A DNA stretch of 64,000 bases from JABDBE01 sp049585795. GTDB lineage: Bacteria > Acidobacteriota > Terriglobia > Terriglobales > Acidobacteriaceae. Position 1 is the first letter of the stretch, and every line of letters begins with the position of its first letter. Under the pieces are notes generated by a model. That model worked only from the letters and a program-made list of their open reading frames with translations. It had not been told where the DNA came from and did not search any database. The translations under genes were made by a program, and so were the position numbers. The stretch spans positions 124,001 to 188,000 of the forward strand of contig JBAVAQ010000092.1 in the NCBI GenBank assembly GCA_049585795.1, read 5' to 3'. Below, one piece after another: positions 34,460 to 43,408 of this stretch.

Positions 34460-36583
34460 ATGAACGATCTGATGAGAATTACCAAGGATAACGACGTAGC
34501 GGTGATTACCATCGACAATCCACCGGTAAACGCTCTCGGTCCGGGCGTGCCGGAGGGACTCTGGGCGGCGATCGAAGAAATAAATCGCGATGCTGCCATC
34601 AAGGCAGCGGTTGTAATCGGCGGCGGCCGAACGTTTGTCGCCGGCGCTGACATCAAGGAATTCGGCAAGATGACCTCCGGGGCCTCGCCCCGTAGAAGCC
34701 TGCTGCCTCTTCTTCTTCATGTTGAAAACAGCCGCAAGCCGGTGGTGATGGCAATCCACGGCAATGCGTTTGGTGGCGGCCTGGAACTGGCGATGGCCGG
34801 CCATTACCGGGTTGCTTCGCCTACGGCGCAAGTGGGCCAGCCGGAGGTGAAGCTTGGGATTATCCCCGGGGCCGGCGGGACGCAACGTCTGCCACGGCTG
34901 GTGGGTGTGGCGAAGGCAGTCGAAATGTGCGCCGGGGGCAAGCCGGTGTCCGCGCGCGAGGCAGCGACACTTGGATTGATCGACCAGTTGATCGAGGGAG
35001 ATCTGCTGGCCGGGGCGGTGAAGTTCGCACGCGAAGTCGCTCATCGGCCTGCACCGAAAACGCGAGAGCGCTCAGACAAGTTGGGAACTTCGACGGAGAA
35101 CGCACCGATTTTTACGGTGGTGCGCGACGCGGCCGGCAAGAAACAACGCGGGATGAAAGCTCCGCTGGCGGCGATCGATGCGGTGGAGGCGGCGACCAGA
35201 TTCTCGTTCGAAGAAGGGTGCCAAACCGAGGCGAAGCTTTTTGCCGAATGCCTTTTCTCCGATCAGTCGAAGGCCCTCATCCATGTTTTCTTCGGTGAGC
35301 GCGAGGTGGCGAAGATTCCCGGCATACCGAAGGAAACTCCGGTAATCCCGGTAAACCGCGTCGCGGTCGTCGGCTCGGGAACGATGGGCGGTGGGATCGC
35401 GATGGTCTTCGCCAACGCGGACATTCCGGTGCTACTGAAGGACGTGGATGAGGCAGCGCTCGAACTTGGGATGAGCAAAATCCGGAGGAACTACGCGAGT
35501 TCAGTCCAGCGTGGGCGTTTTACTCAAGCTTTCGTGGACGAACGCCTGCGGCTGATTACACCGGTGCTCACCTACGATGCGTTTTCCGAAGTAGACATGG
35601 TAGTGGAGGCGGTTTTTGAAGGAATGGCGCTGAAGAAGACGGTCTTTGCGGAGTTGGACCGCGCTTGCGGGCGAGGTACGATTCTGGCGAGCAACACTTC
35701 GACGCTAAATATCGATGAAATCGCCGGGGCTACGTCGCGGCCGGAAGCGGTGATCGGAACCCACTTCTTTAGCCCGGCCAACATAATGCGCTTGCTTGAG
35801 ATTGTGCGTGGCAAGAAGTCGAGCAAAGAAGTGATCGCCACGTGCATGGCGCTGTCGAAAAAGCTGAGCAAGATCGGCGTGCTGGTGGGAAACTGCCGCG
35901 GATTCGTAGGCAACCGCATGTTTGGACCGTATCGGCGGGAAGCACAGTTCCTGGTCGAGGAAGGGGCGGACGTGGAAAGGGTGGACCACGCCCTCGTCGA
36001 ATTTGGCTGCGCGATGGGCCCACTGGCGACTGGCGACCTGGCGGGTCTCGATGTTGGCTGGCGCATTCGCAAAGAGTACCGTCATCTGGAAAAACCCGGA
36101 ATCCGCCAGCCGTTCGCCGAAGACCGTCTTTGTGAATTGGGGCGCTATGGGCAAAAAACGCTGAAGGGATGGTACCGGTACGACGAGAACCGCCGCGCGA
36201 GCGCAGATCCCGATGTGATCGCGCTAGTGCGGAAGTGGAGCGCAGACACCGGAATCCAGCAACGGCAGATCTCCGCTGCCGAGATCGTCGACCGTTGCGT
36301 CTACGCGCTAGTGAACGAAGGAGCGCGAATTCTCGAGGAGGGCTACGCGCTGCGAGCGGTTGACATCGACATCATCTATCTCAACGGCTACGGATTCCCT
36401 GCCTACCGGGGTGGGCCGATGTGGCACGCCGACACAGTGGGATTGCAAAAGGTTTACCAGCGCATTTGCGACTTCCACCAGCAGCACGGAGAACTCTGGG
36501 CTCCGGCACCTCTGTTACAGCGTCTGGCGGAGGCGGGCAAGACATTCGCCGAGTTCGATAAGGAGCAAGTTGCAGCCGCGTAG
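34460..36583 (+). CDS. Bifunctional enoyl-CoA hydratase/3-hydroxyacyl-CoA dehydrogenase
   Basis: 707 residues. The N-terminal crotonase domain (1-190) has the oxyanion-hole segments FVAGADIKEFGKM and GNAFGGGLELAMAGHYR and the glutamate-bearing PEVKLGIIPGAGGTQRLP. The NAD-binding domain starts at VAVVGSGTMGGGIAMVF (about residue 302), and HFFSPANIMRLLEIV (about 435) carries the catalytic His region of the dehydrogenase. Two C-terminal helical domains end the protein. The length and order fit the FadJ/peroxisomal L-bifunctional enzyme type. It carries out the two middle steps of beta-oxidation, with the thiolase next door. Confidence 0.96.
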   Translation: MNDLMRITKDNDVAVITIDNPPVNALGPGVPEGLWAAIEEINRDAAIKAAVVIGGGRTFVAGADIKEFGKMTSGASPRRSLLPLLLHVENSRKPVVMAIHGNAFGGGLELAMAGHYRVASPTAQVGQPEVKLGIIPGAGGTQRLPRLVGVAKAVEMCAGGKPVSAREAATLGLIDQLIEGDLLAGAVKFAREVAHRPAPKTRERSDKLGTSTENAPIFTVVRDAAGKKQRGMKAPLAAIDAVEAATRFSFEEGCQTEAKLFAECLFSDQSKALIHVFFGEREVAKIPGIPKETPVIPVNRVAVVGSGTMGGGIAMVFANADIPVLLKDVDEAALELGMSKIRRNYASSVQRGRFTQAFVDERLRLITPVLTYDAFSEVDMVVEAVFEGMALKKTVFAELDRACGRGTILASNTSTLNIDEIAGATSRPEAVIGTHFFSPANIMRLLEIVRGKKSSKEVIATCMALSKKLSKIGVLVGNCRGFVGNRMFGPYRREAQFLVEEGADVERVDHALVEFGCAMGPLATGDLAGLDVGWRIRKEYRHLEKPGIRQPFAEDRLCELGRYGQKTLKGWYRYDENRRASADPDVIALVRKWSADTGIQQRQISAAEIVDRCVYALVNEGARILEEGYALRAVDIDIIYLNGYGFPAYRGGPMWHADTVGLQKVYQRICDFHQQHGELWAPAPLLQRLAEAGKTFAEFDKEQVAAA

Positions 36584-36655
36584 GATCTGAAACCTAGGCA
36601 CGATGCAAAGCGAGAGCGAGACTCACGCTTTGGCAAGAGAAACATTGGGGATCTC

Positions 36656-37843
36656 ATGAGAGAAGCAGTCATCGTGGCCAGCTCGCGCACGGCGTTGGCA
36701 AAATCATTCCGCGGATCGTTCAACTTGACGCGTCCAGAGGAACTGGCGGCCCACTGCATCCGAGATGTGTTGCGCAAGTTACCCCAACTCGATCCGCGGG
36801 AAGTGGAAGACGTGATCCTCGGTTGCGGGCAACCCCATGGCCCGCAAGGACACAACATCGCGAGGGTTTCTGCCCTGCTGGCCGGTCTGCCGACATCAGT
36901 GGGTGGCGTGACCCTCAACCGGTTTTGCTCTTCTGGTCTGCAGTCGATTGCGCTGGCCGCATATCAGATCGTGAGCGGAGGCAGCGAGGTGATGATCGGC
37001 GGCGGCGTAGAAAGCATCTCCTTGACGCCACGCAACCATGATCCAAATCCTAAGCTCCTCGAACAGATGCCGGGCGTGTACATGGCCATGGGGGAAACTG
37101 CTGAGGTCGTGGCCAAGCGCTACAACATCAACCGGCAAGTGCAGGATGAGTACGCGCTCCTGAGCCAGCAGCACACCGCACGCGCGCAGCGAGAAGGTTT
37201 TTTCCAGGAAGAAATCGCTCCCATGTGCGCAGTGCGCGGAATTCTGGATAAGAGCACCAACGAAGTAGTCGCGAAAGAAGAAGTTTGCGCGGAGAAGGAT
37301 GAATGTAATCGTCCCGACACGACACTCGAAGGGCTGCTGGCCCTGAAACCTCATTTTGACCCGAACAGCGGTCAAGGCACGGTCACTGCGGGAAACTCCT
37401 CGCAGCTTTCCGACGGCGCTTCGGCCACATTGTTGATGTCGCGCCAGCGCGCGGACCGGCTTGGAATTCCCTACAAACTGGTTTTCCGCGGTTTCCATGT
37501 GACCGGTTGCGATCCCGACGAAATGGGCATTGGACCGGTCTTTGCAGTACCGAAGTTGTTGCGACGTGCCGGGATGAAAATCAGCGACATCGATCTCTGG
37601 GAGCTCAATGAAGCGTTTGCGGTCCAGGTGGTCTATTGCCGCGACCGTCTGGAAATTGATCCTGAGAAATTGAACGTGAACGGCGGTTCGATCTCGATTG
37701 GACATCCCTTCGGGATGACCGGGTCGCGGCTTGTGGGAACGCTGGCGAATGAAATGACCCGGCGCAAGGCCCGCTACGGAGTCGTCACCATGTGTGTGGG
37801 CGGCGGCCAGGGTGCAGCCGGCCTATTTGAGCGCGCCAACTAA
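36656..37843 (+). CDS. Acetyl-CoA C-acyltransferase (thiolase)
   Basis: 395 residues. The nucleophilic Cys is in NRFCSSGLQSIALA (about residue 91), the His in NGGSISIGHPFGMTGSR (about 350), and the second Cys in MCVGGGQGAAGLFE (about 381). NEAFAVQVV is also conserved. It cleaves 3-ketoacyl-CoA to acetyl-CoA. It lies 72 bases after the bifunctional gene, completing a FadBA-like pair. Confidence 0.96.
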   Translation: MREAVIVASSRTALAKSFRGSFNLTRPEELAAHCIRDVLRKLPQLDPREVEDVILGCGQPHGPQGHNIARVSALLAGLPTSVGGVTLNRFCSSGLQSIALAAYQIVSGGSEVMIGGGVESISLTPRNHDPNPKLLEQMPGVYMAMGETAEVVAKRYNINRQVQDEYALLSQQHTARAQREGFFQEEIAPMCAVRGILDKSTNEVVAKEEVCAEKDECNRPDTTLEGLLALKPHFDPNSGQGTVTAGNSSQLSDGASATLLMSRQRADRLGIPYKLVFRGFHVTGCDPDEMGIGPVFAVPKLLRRAGMKISDIDLWELNEAFAVQVVYCRDRLEIDPEKLNVNGGSISIGHPFGMTGSRLVGTLANEMTRRKARYGVVTMCVGGGQGAAGLFERAN

Positions 37844-37877
37844 CCTGGAGCCGCGTGATTGGTGAGGAATTGCAAGT

Positions 37878-38942
37878 ATGGTGGCAGTTTGCGATCAAGC
37901 GGGAACGGTAAGGGCTGGCGAAGAGCTTCATCTCGCACAGCTGGGGCCGTTTCTGACGGAGCACCTCGGCCGCAGCGGGCCAGTTTCCGTCGAACAATTT
38001 CCGAGCGGCCATTCCAATCTGACGTACCTGGTGCGCTTTGGGAGCCAAGAGTTCGTGCTGCGACGCCCGCCCTTTGGCAGCAAGGTTCGATCCGCGCATG
38101 ATATGGCGCGTGAGTTTCGCGTGCTGTCGAAACTGCATACCGCGTATCCCGTTGCGCCGAAGGCGCTCCTGTATTGCGACGATTTGTCCATACTCAATGC
38201 TCCGTTTTATCTCATGGAGCCGATCCGCGGAATGATCCTGCGCCGCGAACCGCCTCTCGGTGTAGCGTTTCCTCCGAAGACCGCGCGGCGATTGAGTGAA
38301 GCTTTTCTCGATAACCTGGCGCGCCTGCACCGCCTGGACTACGCGGCGATCGGCTTCGCTGATTTAGGCAAACCGCAAGGCTATCTCGAACGCCAGGTCA
38401 AGGGTTGGATCGAGCGCTACCACAATGCGAAAACGCACGACCTCCCGGAAGTCGAACGCATTTCCACATGGCTTACCCAACGAATGCCGGTCAGCCACGA
38501 TACGGCGCTTATTCACAATGACTACAAGTATGACAATGTCGTGCTCGATGTTGACGATGTGACGAACATCGTCGGCGTTCTGGATTGGGAGATGTGCACG
38601 CTGGGAGATCCGTTGACGGACTTGGGGACAACTCTCGCGTATTGGACCGACCCTCAGGATCCCGAAGAGCTCCAGGAGATTCGCAGCGCGCCCACCACGC
38701 TGCCGGGCACACTGACGCGGGCACAACTAGTCGAGCGCTACGCTGCTGCAACCGGCAGCGATCCTGGCGATATCACCTTCTATCTGACATTTGCCCGCTT
38801 CAAAGTCGCGGTCATCATTCAGCAAATCTACTATCGCTACGTCCAAGGATTGACCCACGACTCGCGCTTCGCATGCATGCCGAGACGCGTCCATGCCTTG
38901 CTGCGTGCCTCATGGCGCTGCGCGCAAAGTGGAACGATATGA
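37878..38942 (+). CDS. APH-fold phosphotransferase, ACAD10/11 kinase-domain-like
   Basis: 354 residues. Kinase features: an ATP-binding strand with the Lys/Arg region FVLRRPPFG (about residue 57), Brenner-type catalytic loop LIHNDYKYDNVVLD (HxDxxxxN, about 212) and VLDWEMCTLGDPLTDLG (metal-binding Asp, about 236). The sequence FPSGHSNLTYLVRF with FVLRRPPFGS is typical of the aminoglycoside-phosphotransferase-like domain found fused to acyl-CoA dehydrogenase in eukaryotic ACAD10/11, and of bacterial LvaA. A role phosphorylating 4-hydroxyacyl-CoA is inferred from this and from context. The tail converges with the MaoC gene, 8 bases apart. Confidence 0.9.
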   Translation: MVAVCDQAGTVRAGEELHLAQLGPFLTEHLGRSGPVSVEQFPSGHSNLTYLVRFGSQEFVLRRPPFGSKVRSAHDMAREFRVLSKLHTAYPVAPKALLYCDDLSILNAPFYLMEPIRGMILRREPPLGVAFPPKTARRLSEAFLDNLARLHRLDYAAIGFADLGKPQGYLERQVKGWIERYHNAKTHDLPEVERISTWLTQRMPVSHDTALIHNDYKYDNVVLDVDDVTNIVGVLDWEMCTLGDPLTDLGTTLAYWTDPQDPEELQEIRSAPTTLPGTLTRAQLVERYAAATGSDPGDITFYLTFARFKVAVIIQQIYYRYVQGLTHDSRFACMPRRVHALLRASWRCAQSGTI

Positions 38943-38950
38943 ACCCCTGC

Positions 38951-39418
38951 TCACTTCGCGTAATACCGGACCAGCCACTCGGCGACACAGCACGGCTTGT
39001 CGGAGGACTGACTCTCGACGCGGATGAGGAAAGCGGCGTCTACAAACTCCGGCGATTCTTTTACCCAAAACAGCGTAACGCGAGCTCGAACCTGCGAACC
39101 GGCGCAAACAGCCGAGGGAAAACGAACCTTGTTCAGGCCATAGTTGACACTCATCGCGATGCCCGAGTGGACATCGATTGCTTGTTTGAGAAAGTAACTC
39201 AGCAACGAAAGCGTGAGGAAACCATGAGCAACGCAGCTGCCGAAGGGCGATTCGCGCTGGGCGCGCTCCGGGTCCAGGTGAATCCACTGGCGGTCCTCGG
39301 TGGAGTCAGCAAATTTCTGGATTCGATCCTGCGAAATCACGAACCAGTCGGTCGCCGGGAATTCGTGTCCTTCGAACTGTTTCAAGGCACTTAGATTCTC
39401 TATCTCAAAAGGTGGCAT
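38951..39418 (-). CDS. MaoC family (R)-specific enoyl-CoA hydratase
   Basis: 155 residues, one hotdog domain. The motif ADSTEDRQWIHLDPERA (about residue 36-52) holds the Asp and His of the MaoC hydratase motif, and GSCVAHGFLTLSL follows. It hydrates trans-2-enoyl-CoA to the (R)-3-hydroxy form. It lies antisense to the operon: it ends 8 bases from the kinase gene and starts only 11 bases from the oppositely directed acyl-CoA dehydrogenase start. Its promoter must therefore lie within the dehydrogenase gene. Confidence 0.93.
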   Translation of the reverse strand: MPPFEIENLSALKQFEGHEFPATDWFVISQDRIQKFADSTEDRQWIHLDPERAQRESPFGSCVAHGFLTLSLLSYFLKQAIDVHSGIAMSVNYGLNKVRFPSAVCAGSQVRARVTLFWVKESPEFVDAAFLIRVESQSSDKPCCVAEWLVRYYAK

Positions 39419-39429
39419 AGGAGTATTTC

Positions 39430-41202
39430 ATGACGACATTAACAGACATTCCACGCAAGACGACCAAGGGAACGGCATTTCTGATCGAAGAGTCGACACC
39501 CCAGGATATTTTCACACCCGAAGATCTGTCTGAGGAACACCTCGCCGTCGGTCATATGGTGGACGAATTTTGGGCCAACGAAGTGGAACCGAATCTGCCA
39601 GCGATCCGCGAAAAGAAGCCGGGCGTGGCGATGGCAGTGCTGCGGAAATCAGTTGATCTCGGTCTGACCAGTATGGCAATTCCAGAGGAGTATGGCGGCA
39701 TGGCGATGGATTTGCCGTCGCTGATGGTGACCGCAGAACGGATGGGACGGGACGGCTCGTACGGAGGTTGGCACTCGGCGCACACCGGCATCGGCACGCT
39801 TCCGATTGTCTACTTCGGAAATGAGCAGCAAAAGCGGAAGTACTTACCGAAGCTGGCCAAGGTCGAGATGCTCGCAGCTTATGCGCTCACTGAGCCTCTG
39901 GCCGGATCGGACGCTCTGGCGGCGCGAACGCGCGCGGATCTCGCGCCGGATGGAAAACACTACATCCTGAATGGCCAGAAAATGTGGATCACCAACGGCG
40001 GCGCGGCCGACTTGTTCACAGTGTTTGCAAAGGTTGGAGGAGAGAAGTTTACTGCGTTCTTGGTCGAGCGAAACTTCCCCGGCGTGAGCAGTGGGGCGGA
40101 AGAACACAAGATGGGCATCACGGGAAGCTCCACTACGGCCGTGTATCTGGACAACGTTCCGGTGCCGGTGGAAAACGTTTTGGGAGAGATTGGGCGCGGA
40201 CACGTGATCGCATTCAACATCTTGAACATCGGACGGTTGAAACTGGGGCCGGCCTTAGTCGGAGCCGCGAAAAACGTGCTCGCGATTTGCCTCAAGTATG
40301 CCAAGCAGCGCAAAGCATTCGGCTCGGCGATTGCCCAATTCGGTGCAATTCAACACAAGCTTGCCGAAATGGCGATTCGCATTTTTGTGGCCGAGTCGAT
40401 GGCCTGGCGTGTGGTGGGACTGATTGAGAATCAAATGCACGTCGCGTCTCCGGAATCCGCAGATGGTTCCACGCAAGAGCTTAAGGCCATCGAAGAGTTT
40501 GCCGCTGAGTGCTCGATGGTTAAGGTTTACGCCGCCGAGATGCTCGACTACGTTGTCGATGAGGGAGTTCAGATCCACGGAGGCTATGGATACCATCAGG
40601 ACTACGCGGTGGAACGCGCCTATCGTGATGCGAGAATTAACCGTCTATTTGAGGGAACCAGTGAAATTAACCGGTTAGTCATCACAGGCATGCCCTTGAA
40701 GCGCGCTGCGCGGGGACAATTGGCGCTGATCGAGGCCGCCGGCGCCATCTTGCAGCAGACCGAACCGCAAACCGGCAGCGAATCTGCCGATGCGGAGCTG
40801 AGCCTGGTCCGCAACGCGAAGAAAATCGCCTTGCTGACGCTGGGAGTGGCGCACCAGAAGTACGGAGGACAGCTCGAACAACAGCAGGAGATCATCATGA
40901 ACCTGTCCGACATCATCATGGAAGTGTTTGCCATGGACTCGAGTCTGCTACGCAGCCGGAAACTGGCGGCGGCCGGTGGCGGAGCCAATGCGGCGGATGC
41001 CTGTGCAGTATATTTGCGCGATGCCATCGCCAGGGTCGAACTCTCGTCGAGGACGGTGTTGAGCGCCTGCGACCAGGACGAGGAACTGCGGCGAAACCTT
41101 TCTCGCTTACGCGGATACGCCAGTCACGATCCGGTAAATGCAATCGCGATACGTCGCCAGATTGCCGGGCGGCTGCTGGCGAGCGAGCGGTATACCGTTT
41201 GA
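39430..41202 (+). CDS. Acyl-CoA dehydrogenase, VLCAD/ACAD9-like
   Basis: 590 residues, longer than the usual 380 because of a C-terminal helical extension of about 170 residues, as in VLCAD and ACAD9. FAD/substrate motifs: AYALTEPLAGSDALA (about residue 154) and KMWITNGGAADLF. The catalytic glutamate is expected in RLFEGTSEINRL (about 409), preceded by GGYGYHQDYAVERAYRD. It inserts the first double bond in acyl-CoA. AGGAG precedes the ATG, on top of the MaoC start region. Confidence 0.95.
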   Translation: MTTLTDIPRKTTKGTAFLIEESTPQDIFTPEDLSEEHLAVGHMVDEFWANEVEPNLPAIREKKPGVAMAVLRKSVDLGLTSMAIPEEYGGMAMDLPSLMVTAERMGRDGSYGGWHSAHTGIGTLPIVYFGNEQQKRKYLPKLAKVEMLAAYALTEPLAGSDALAARTRADLAPDGKHYILNGQKMWITNGGAADLFTVFAKVGGEKFTAFLVERNFPGVSSGAEEHKMGITGSSTTAVYLDNVPVPVENVLGEIGRGHVIAFNILNIGRLKLGPALVGAAKNVLAICLKYAKQRKAFGSAIAQFGAIQHKLAEMAIRIFVAESMAWRVVGLIENQMHVASPESADGSTQELKAIEEFAAECSMVKVYAAEMLDYVVDEGVQIHGGYGYHQDYAVERAYRDARINRLFEGTSEINRLVITGMPLKRAARGQLALIEAAGAILQQTEPQTGSESADAELSLVRNAKKIALLTLGVAHQKYGGQLEQQQEIIMNLSDIIMEVFAMDSSLLRSRKLAAAGGGANAADACAVYLRDAIARVELSSRTVLSACDQDEELRRNLSRLRGYASHDPVNAIAIRRQIAGRLLASERYTV

Positions 41203-41232
41203 GTCGTGGGATGCGCACACCAAGGAGGCGGC

Positions 41233-42237
41233 ATGACACTCATCAATCACAAGTATCTATTGGCAGCGCGCCCGGCAGGAATGCTGAAACGCAGCGACTG
41301 GACCTTCGTCGAAGAGCCGGTTCCAGAGCCGAAGGAAGGGGAACTGCTGGTGCAAGTGTTGTACATCTCGCTGGATCCGGCGATGCGTATGTGGATCAAT
41401 GATGTGCGCTCGTATATCCCGCCGGTGGGCATCGGAGAACTCATGCGGGCGCTAGGAGCGGGCATCGTGACCGCGTCGCGTAACCCTCACTTCGACGTGG
41501 GTGATCACGTTTCAGGACTATTTGGAGTGCAGGAGTATGCGCTGACCGACGGCCAGAGACTGACGAAGGTCGACGCGAAAGCCGCTCCGTTGCCAAAGTA
41601 TCTCAGCGTACTCGGCATGCCGGGCATGACTGCATATTTCGGGCTTCTCGACACTGGCCAGCCCAAGGCGGGGGAGACAGTAGTGGTCTCGGCAGCAGCA
41701 GGAGCCGTGGGCAGTCTGGTGGGACAGCTCGCCAAAATCACAAATTGCCGTGTGGTGGGCATCGCGGGAGGAGCGGAGAAGTGCAACTATATCGTTCACG
41801 AGTTGGGCTTCGATGCGGCGATCGACTACAGATCCGAAGACGTGAAGCAGTCTCTTCAGAAGCATTGCCCAAAAGGCATTGATGTTTATTTTGACAACGT
41901 CGGCGGCACGATTCTGGAGGCTGCGCTGTCGAACCTGGCGCGCGGCGCCCGGATTGTGATCTGCGGGGCAATCTCCCAATACAACAATACCGGCCCGATG
42001 GCGGGCCCCCGCAACTACATGTCTCTGTTGACGAATCGCGCCACGATGAAAGGCATGCTGGTATTCGACTATGTTGATCGCTACCCGCAAGCCAAAGCGG
42101 AAATGGCGGGATGGATGGCGGCGGGCAAACTGAAGTCGCGCGAGGATATTGTCGAAGGGCTGGAAACCTTTCCTGAAACTTTGCTGAAGCTCTTCAAGGG
42201 CGAGAACTTGGGAAAGCTCATGCTTAAAGTGGGCTAG
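41233..42237 (+). CDS. NADP-dependent medium-chain reductase (CurA/leukotriene-B4-DH-like)
   Basis: 334 residues from ATG 41233, preceded by GGAGG; the frame from 41206 is rejected. No zinc-ligand Cys cluster is present, so this is a zinc-independent MDR. The opening NHKYLLAARPAGML and RSDWTFVEEPVPEP, the nucleotide loop VVSAAAGAVGSLVGQLA (about residue 155) and VDVYFDNVGGTILEA are typical of curcumin/2-alkenal reductases, which saturate alpha,beta-unsaturated carbonyls. It lies 30 bases after the acyl-CoA dehydrogenase and is probably co-transcribed. Confidence 0.93.
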   Translation: MTLINHKYLLAARPAGMLKRSDWTFVEEPVPEPKEGELLVQVLYISLDPAMRMWINDVRSYIPPVGIGELMRALGAGIVTASRNPHFDVGDHVSGLFGVQEYALTDGQRLTKVDAKAAPLPKYLSVLGMPGMTAYFGLLDTGQPKAGETVVVSAAAGAVGSLVGQLAKITNCRVVGIAGGAEKCNYIVHELGFDAAIDYRSEDVKQSLQKHCPKGIDVYFDNVGGTILEAALSNLARGARIVICGAISQYNNTGPMAGPRNYMSLLTNRATMKGMLVFDYVDRYPQAKAEMAGWMAAGKLKSREDIVEGLETFPETLLKLFKGENLGKLMLKVG

Positions 42238-42265
42238 GCCGATCAAGCGTTAAAGAAAGGCTCGA

Positions 42266-43102
42266 ATGGCGTTCGTCGAGAATCAAGGGGCAAAAATTCA
42301 TTGGGACGAACAGGGGCAAGGCGCACCCATTCTTCTGATCATGGGCCTTGGGTATCCGTTAAGCCTGTGGCATCGCACGCGCCCCGTGCTGGCGCAACGA
42401 TACCGTACGATAGCGTTCGACAACCGAGGGGTGGGGCTCAGCGATACGCCCGCCGGGCCTTATTCAATTGCGACCATGGCATCGGACGCGGCCGCGATTC
42501 TGGATGCCGCAGGGGTTTCCGACGCCCACGTTTTCGGCGTTTCGATGGGCGGCATGATTGCGCAAGAATTCGCGCTGCAATATCCGGCGCGAACGCGATC
42601 GTTGATTCTGGGCTGCACATCGCCCGGTGGACCTTCCTCTGTGCGCGCGGAGAGCAAGGTGGCCGACATCCTGATGGTGCGCGGCATGACGCTGGAGCAA
42701 GCGCGGGAAGCCATCCTTCCTTACATCTACGACCCGGCTACTCCACCAGAGAAAATCGAAGAGGATCTCAGCTTGCGTAGGCGCTGGCTGCCATCCATAG
42801 AGGGCTACACGGCACAACTTCAGGGAATCCTAGCTTGGGAGTGCTACAGCCGAATCGCTCAGATCACGGCGCCGACGCTGGTCATCCATGGAAAGTCAGA
42901 TGCGCTGGTTCCTCCCGGCAACGGTGAGTTGATCGCACAGCGGATTCCAGGCGCAAGACTCGTTCTGCTCGAACAAGCGAGCCATTTGTTTCTTACCGAT
43001 CAGACCCAAGCCGCCCACCGGGAAATACTCGAATTCCTTTCGTCGGATCCCTCTTCGATCACTCCTCGGAAAGCGCCGAGTCCGGAAATAAGGAAATTCT
43101 GA
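42266..43102 (+). CDS. Alpha/beta hydrolase
   Basis: 278 residues. Nucleophile elbow GVSMGGMIAQ (Ser at about residue 94), oxyanion region LIMGLGYPLSLW, RGVGLSD, and a late SHLFLTDQ holding the catalytic His (about 242). This is the fold of esterases, lactonases and C-C hydrolases. It closes the plus-strand acyl-CoA operon, 28 bases after the reductase. A lactone or thioester substrate would fit the context but is not shown. Confidence 0.92.
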   Translation: MAFVENQGAKIHWDEQGQGAPILLIMGLGYPLSLWHRTRPVLAQRYRTIAFDNRGVGLSDTPAGPYSIATMASDAAAILDAAGVSDAHVFGVSMGGMIAQEFALQYPARTRSLILGCTSPGGPSSVRAESKVADILMVRGMTLEQAREAILPYIYDPATPPEKIEEDLSLRRRWLPSIEGYTAQLQGILAWECYSRIAQITAPTLVIHGKSDALVPPGNGELIAQRIPGARLVLLEQASHLFLTDQTQAAHREILEFLSSDPSSITPRKAPSPEIRKF

Positions 43103-43408
43103 GAGATCGACTGCGAGCAAGCCTCCCCAACACCTCATTCCCGCCAAGCATACAGCATCATCAAAATAATTCATTTGATGAATTTAGCGAACGCGGATAC
43201 GCTCGCGCCCATCATGAAGATGCGGCGCTCTGAACGGCACGAGCGTGGGGAAGTGTTTGTTCTCATTCGCAAATCCAAAAAACCAGGAAAGCTCACTCAA
43301 GACAATGCCAGCCTGGAAAAACGTCCAGCAGGTCGGCAGAACGCGGCCGCTGTCTGGCCGTCCGAATGTTCAATCGAATTCAGAGCAAGCCTGAGGTCAG
43401 GGGGGAAC
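43103..43408. other. Leader of the TonB-type receptor gene
   Basis: About 300 bases. The receptor frame is open back to 43175, but that N-terminus is hydrophilic. The region holds AATTCAT-TTG-ATGAATT (43168-43184), a 7-bp inverted repeat that looks like an operator. Confidence 0.45.

Noticed and set aside
36896..37705. 269-codon reverse ORF inside the thiolase
   Set aside because: The thiolase on the plus strand has all catalytic motifs; this is its shadow.
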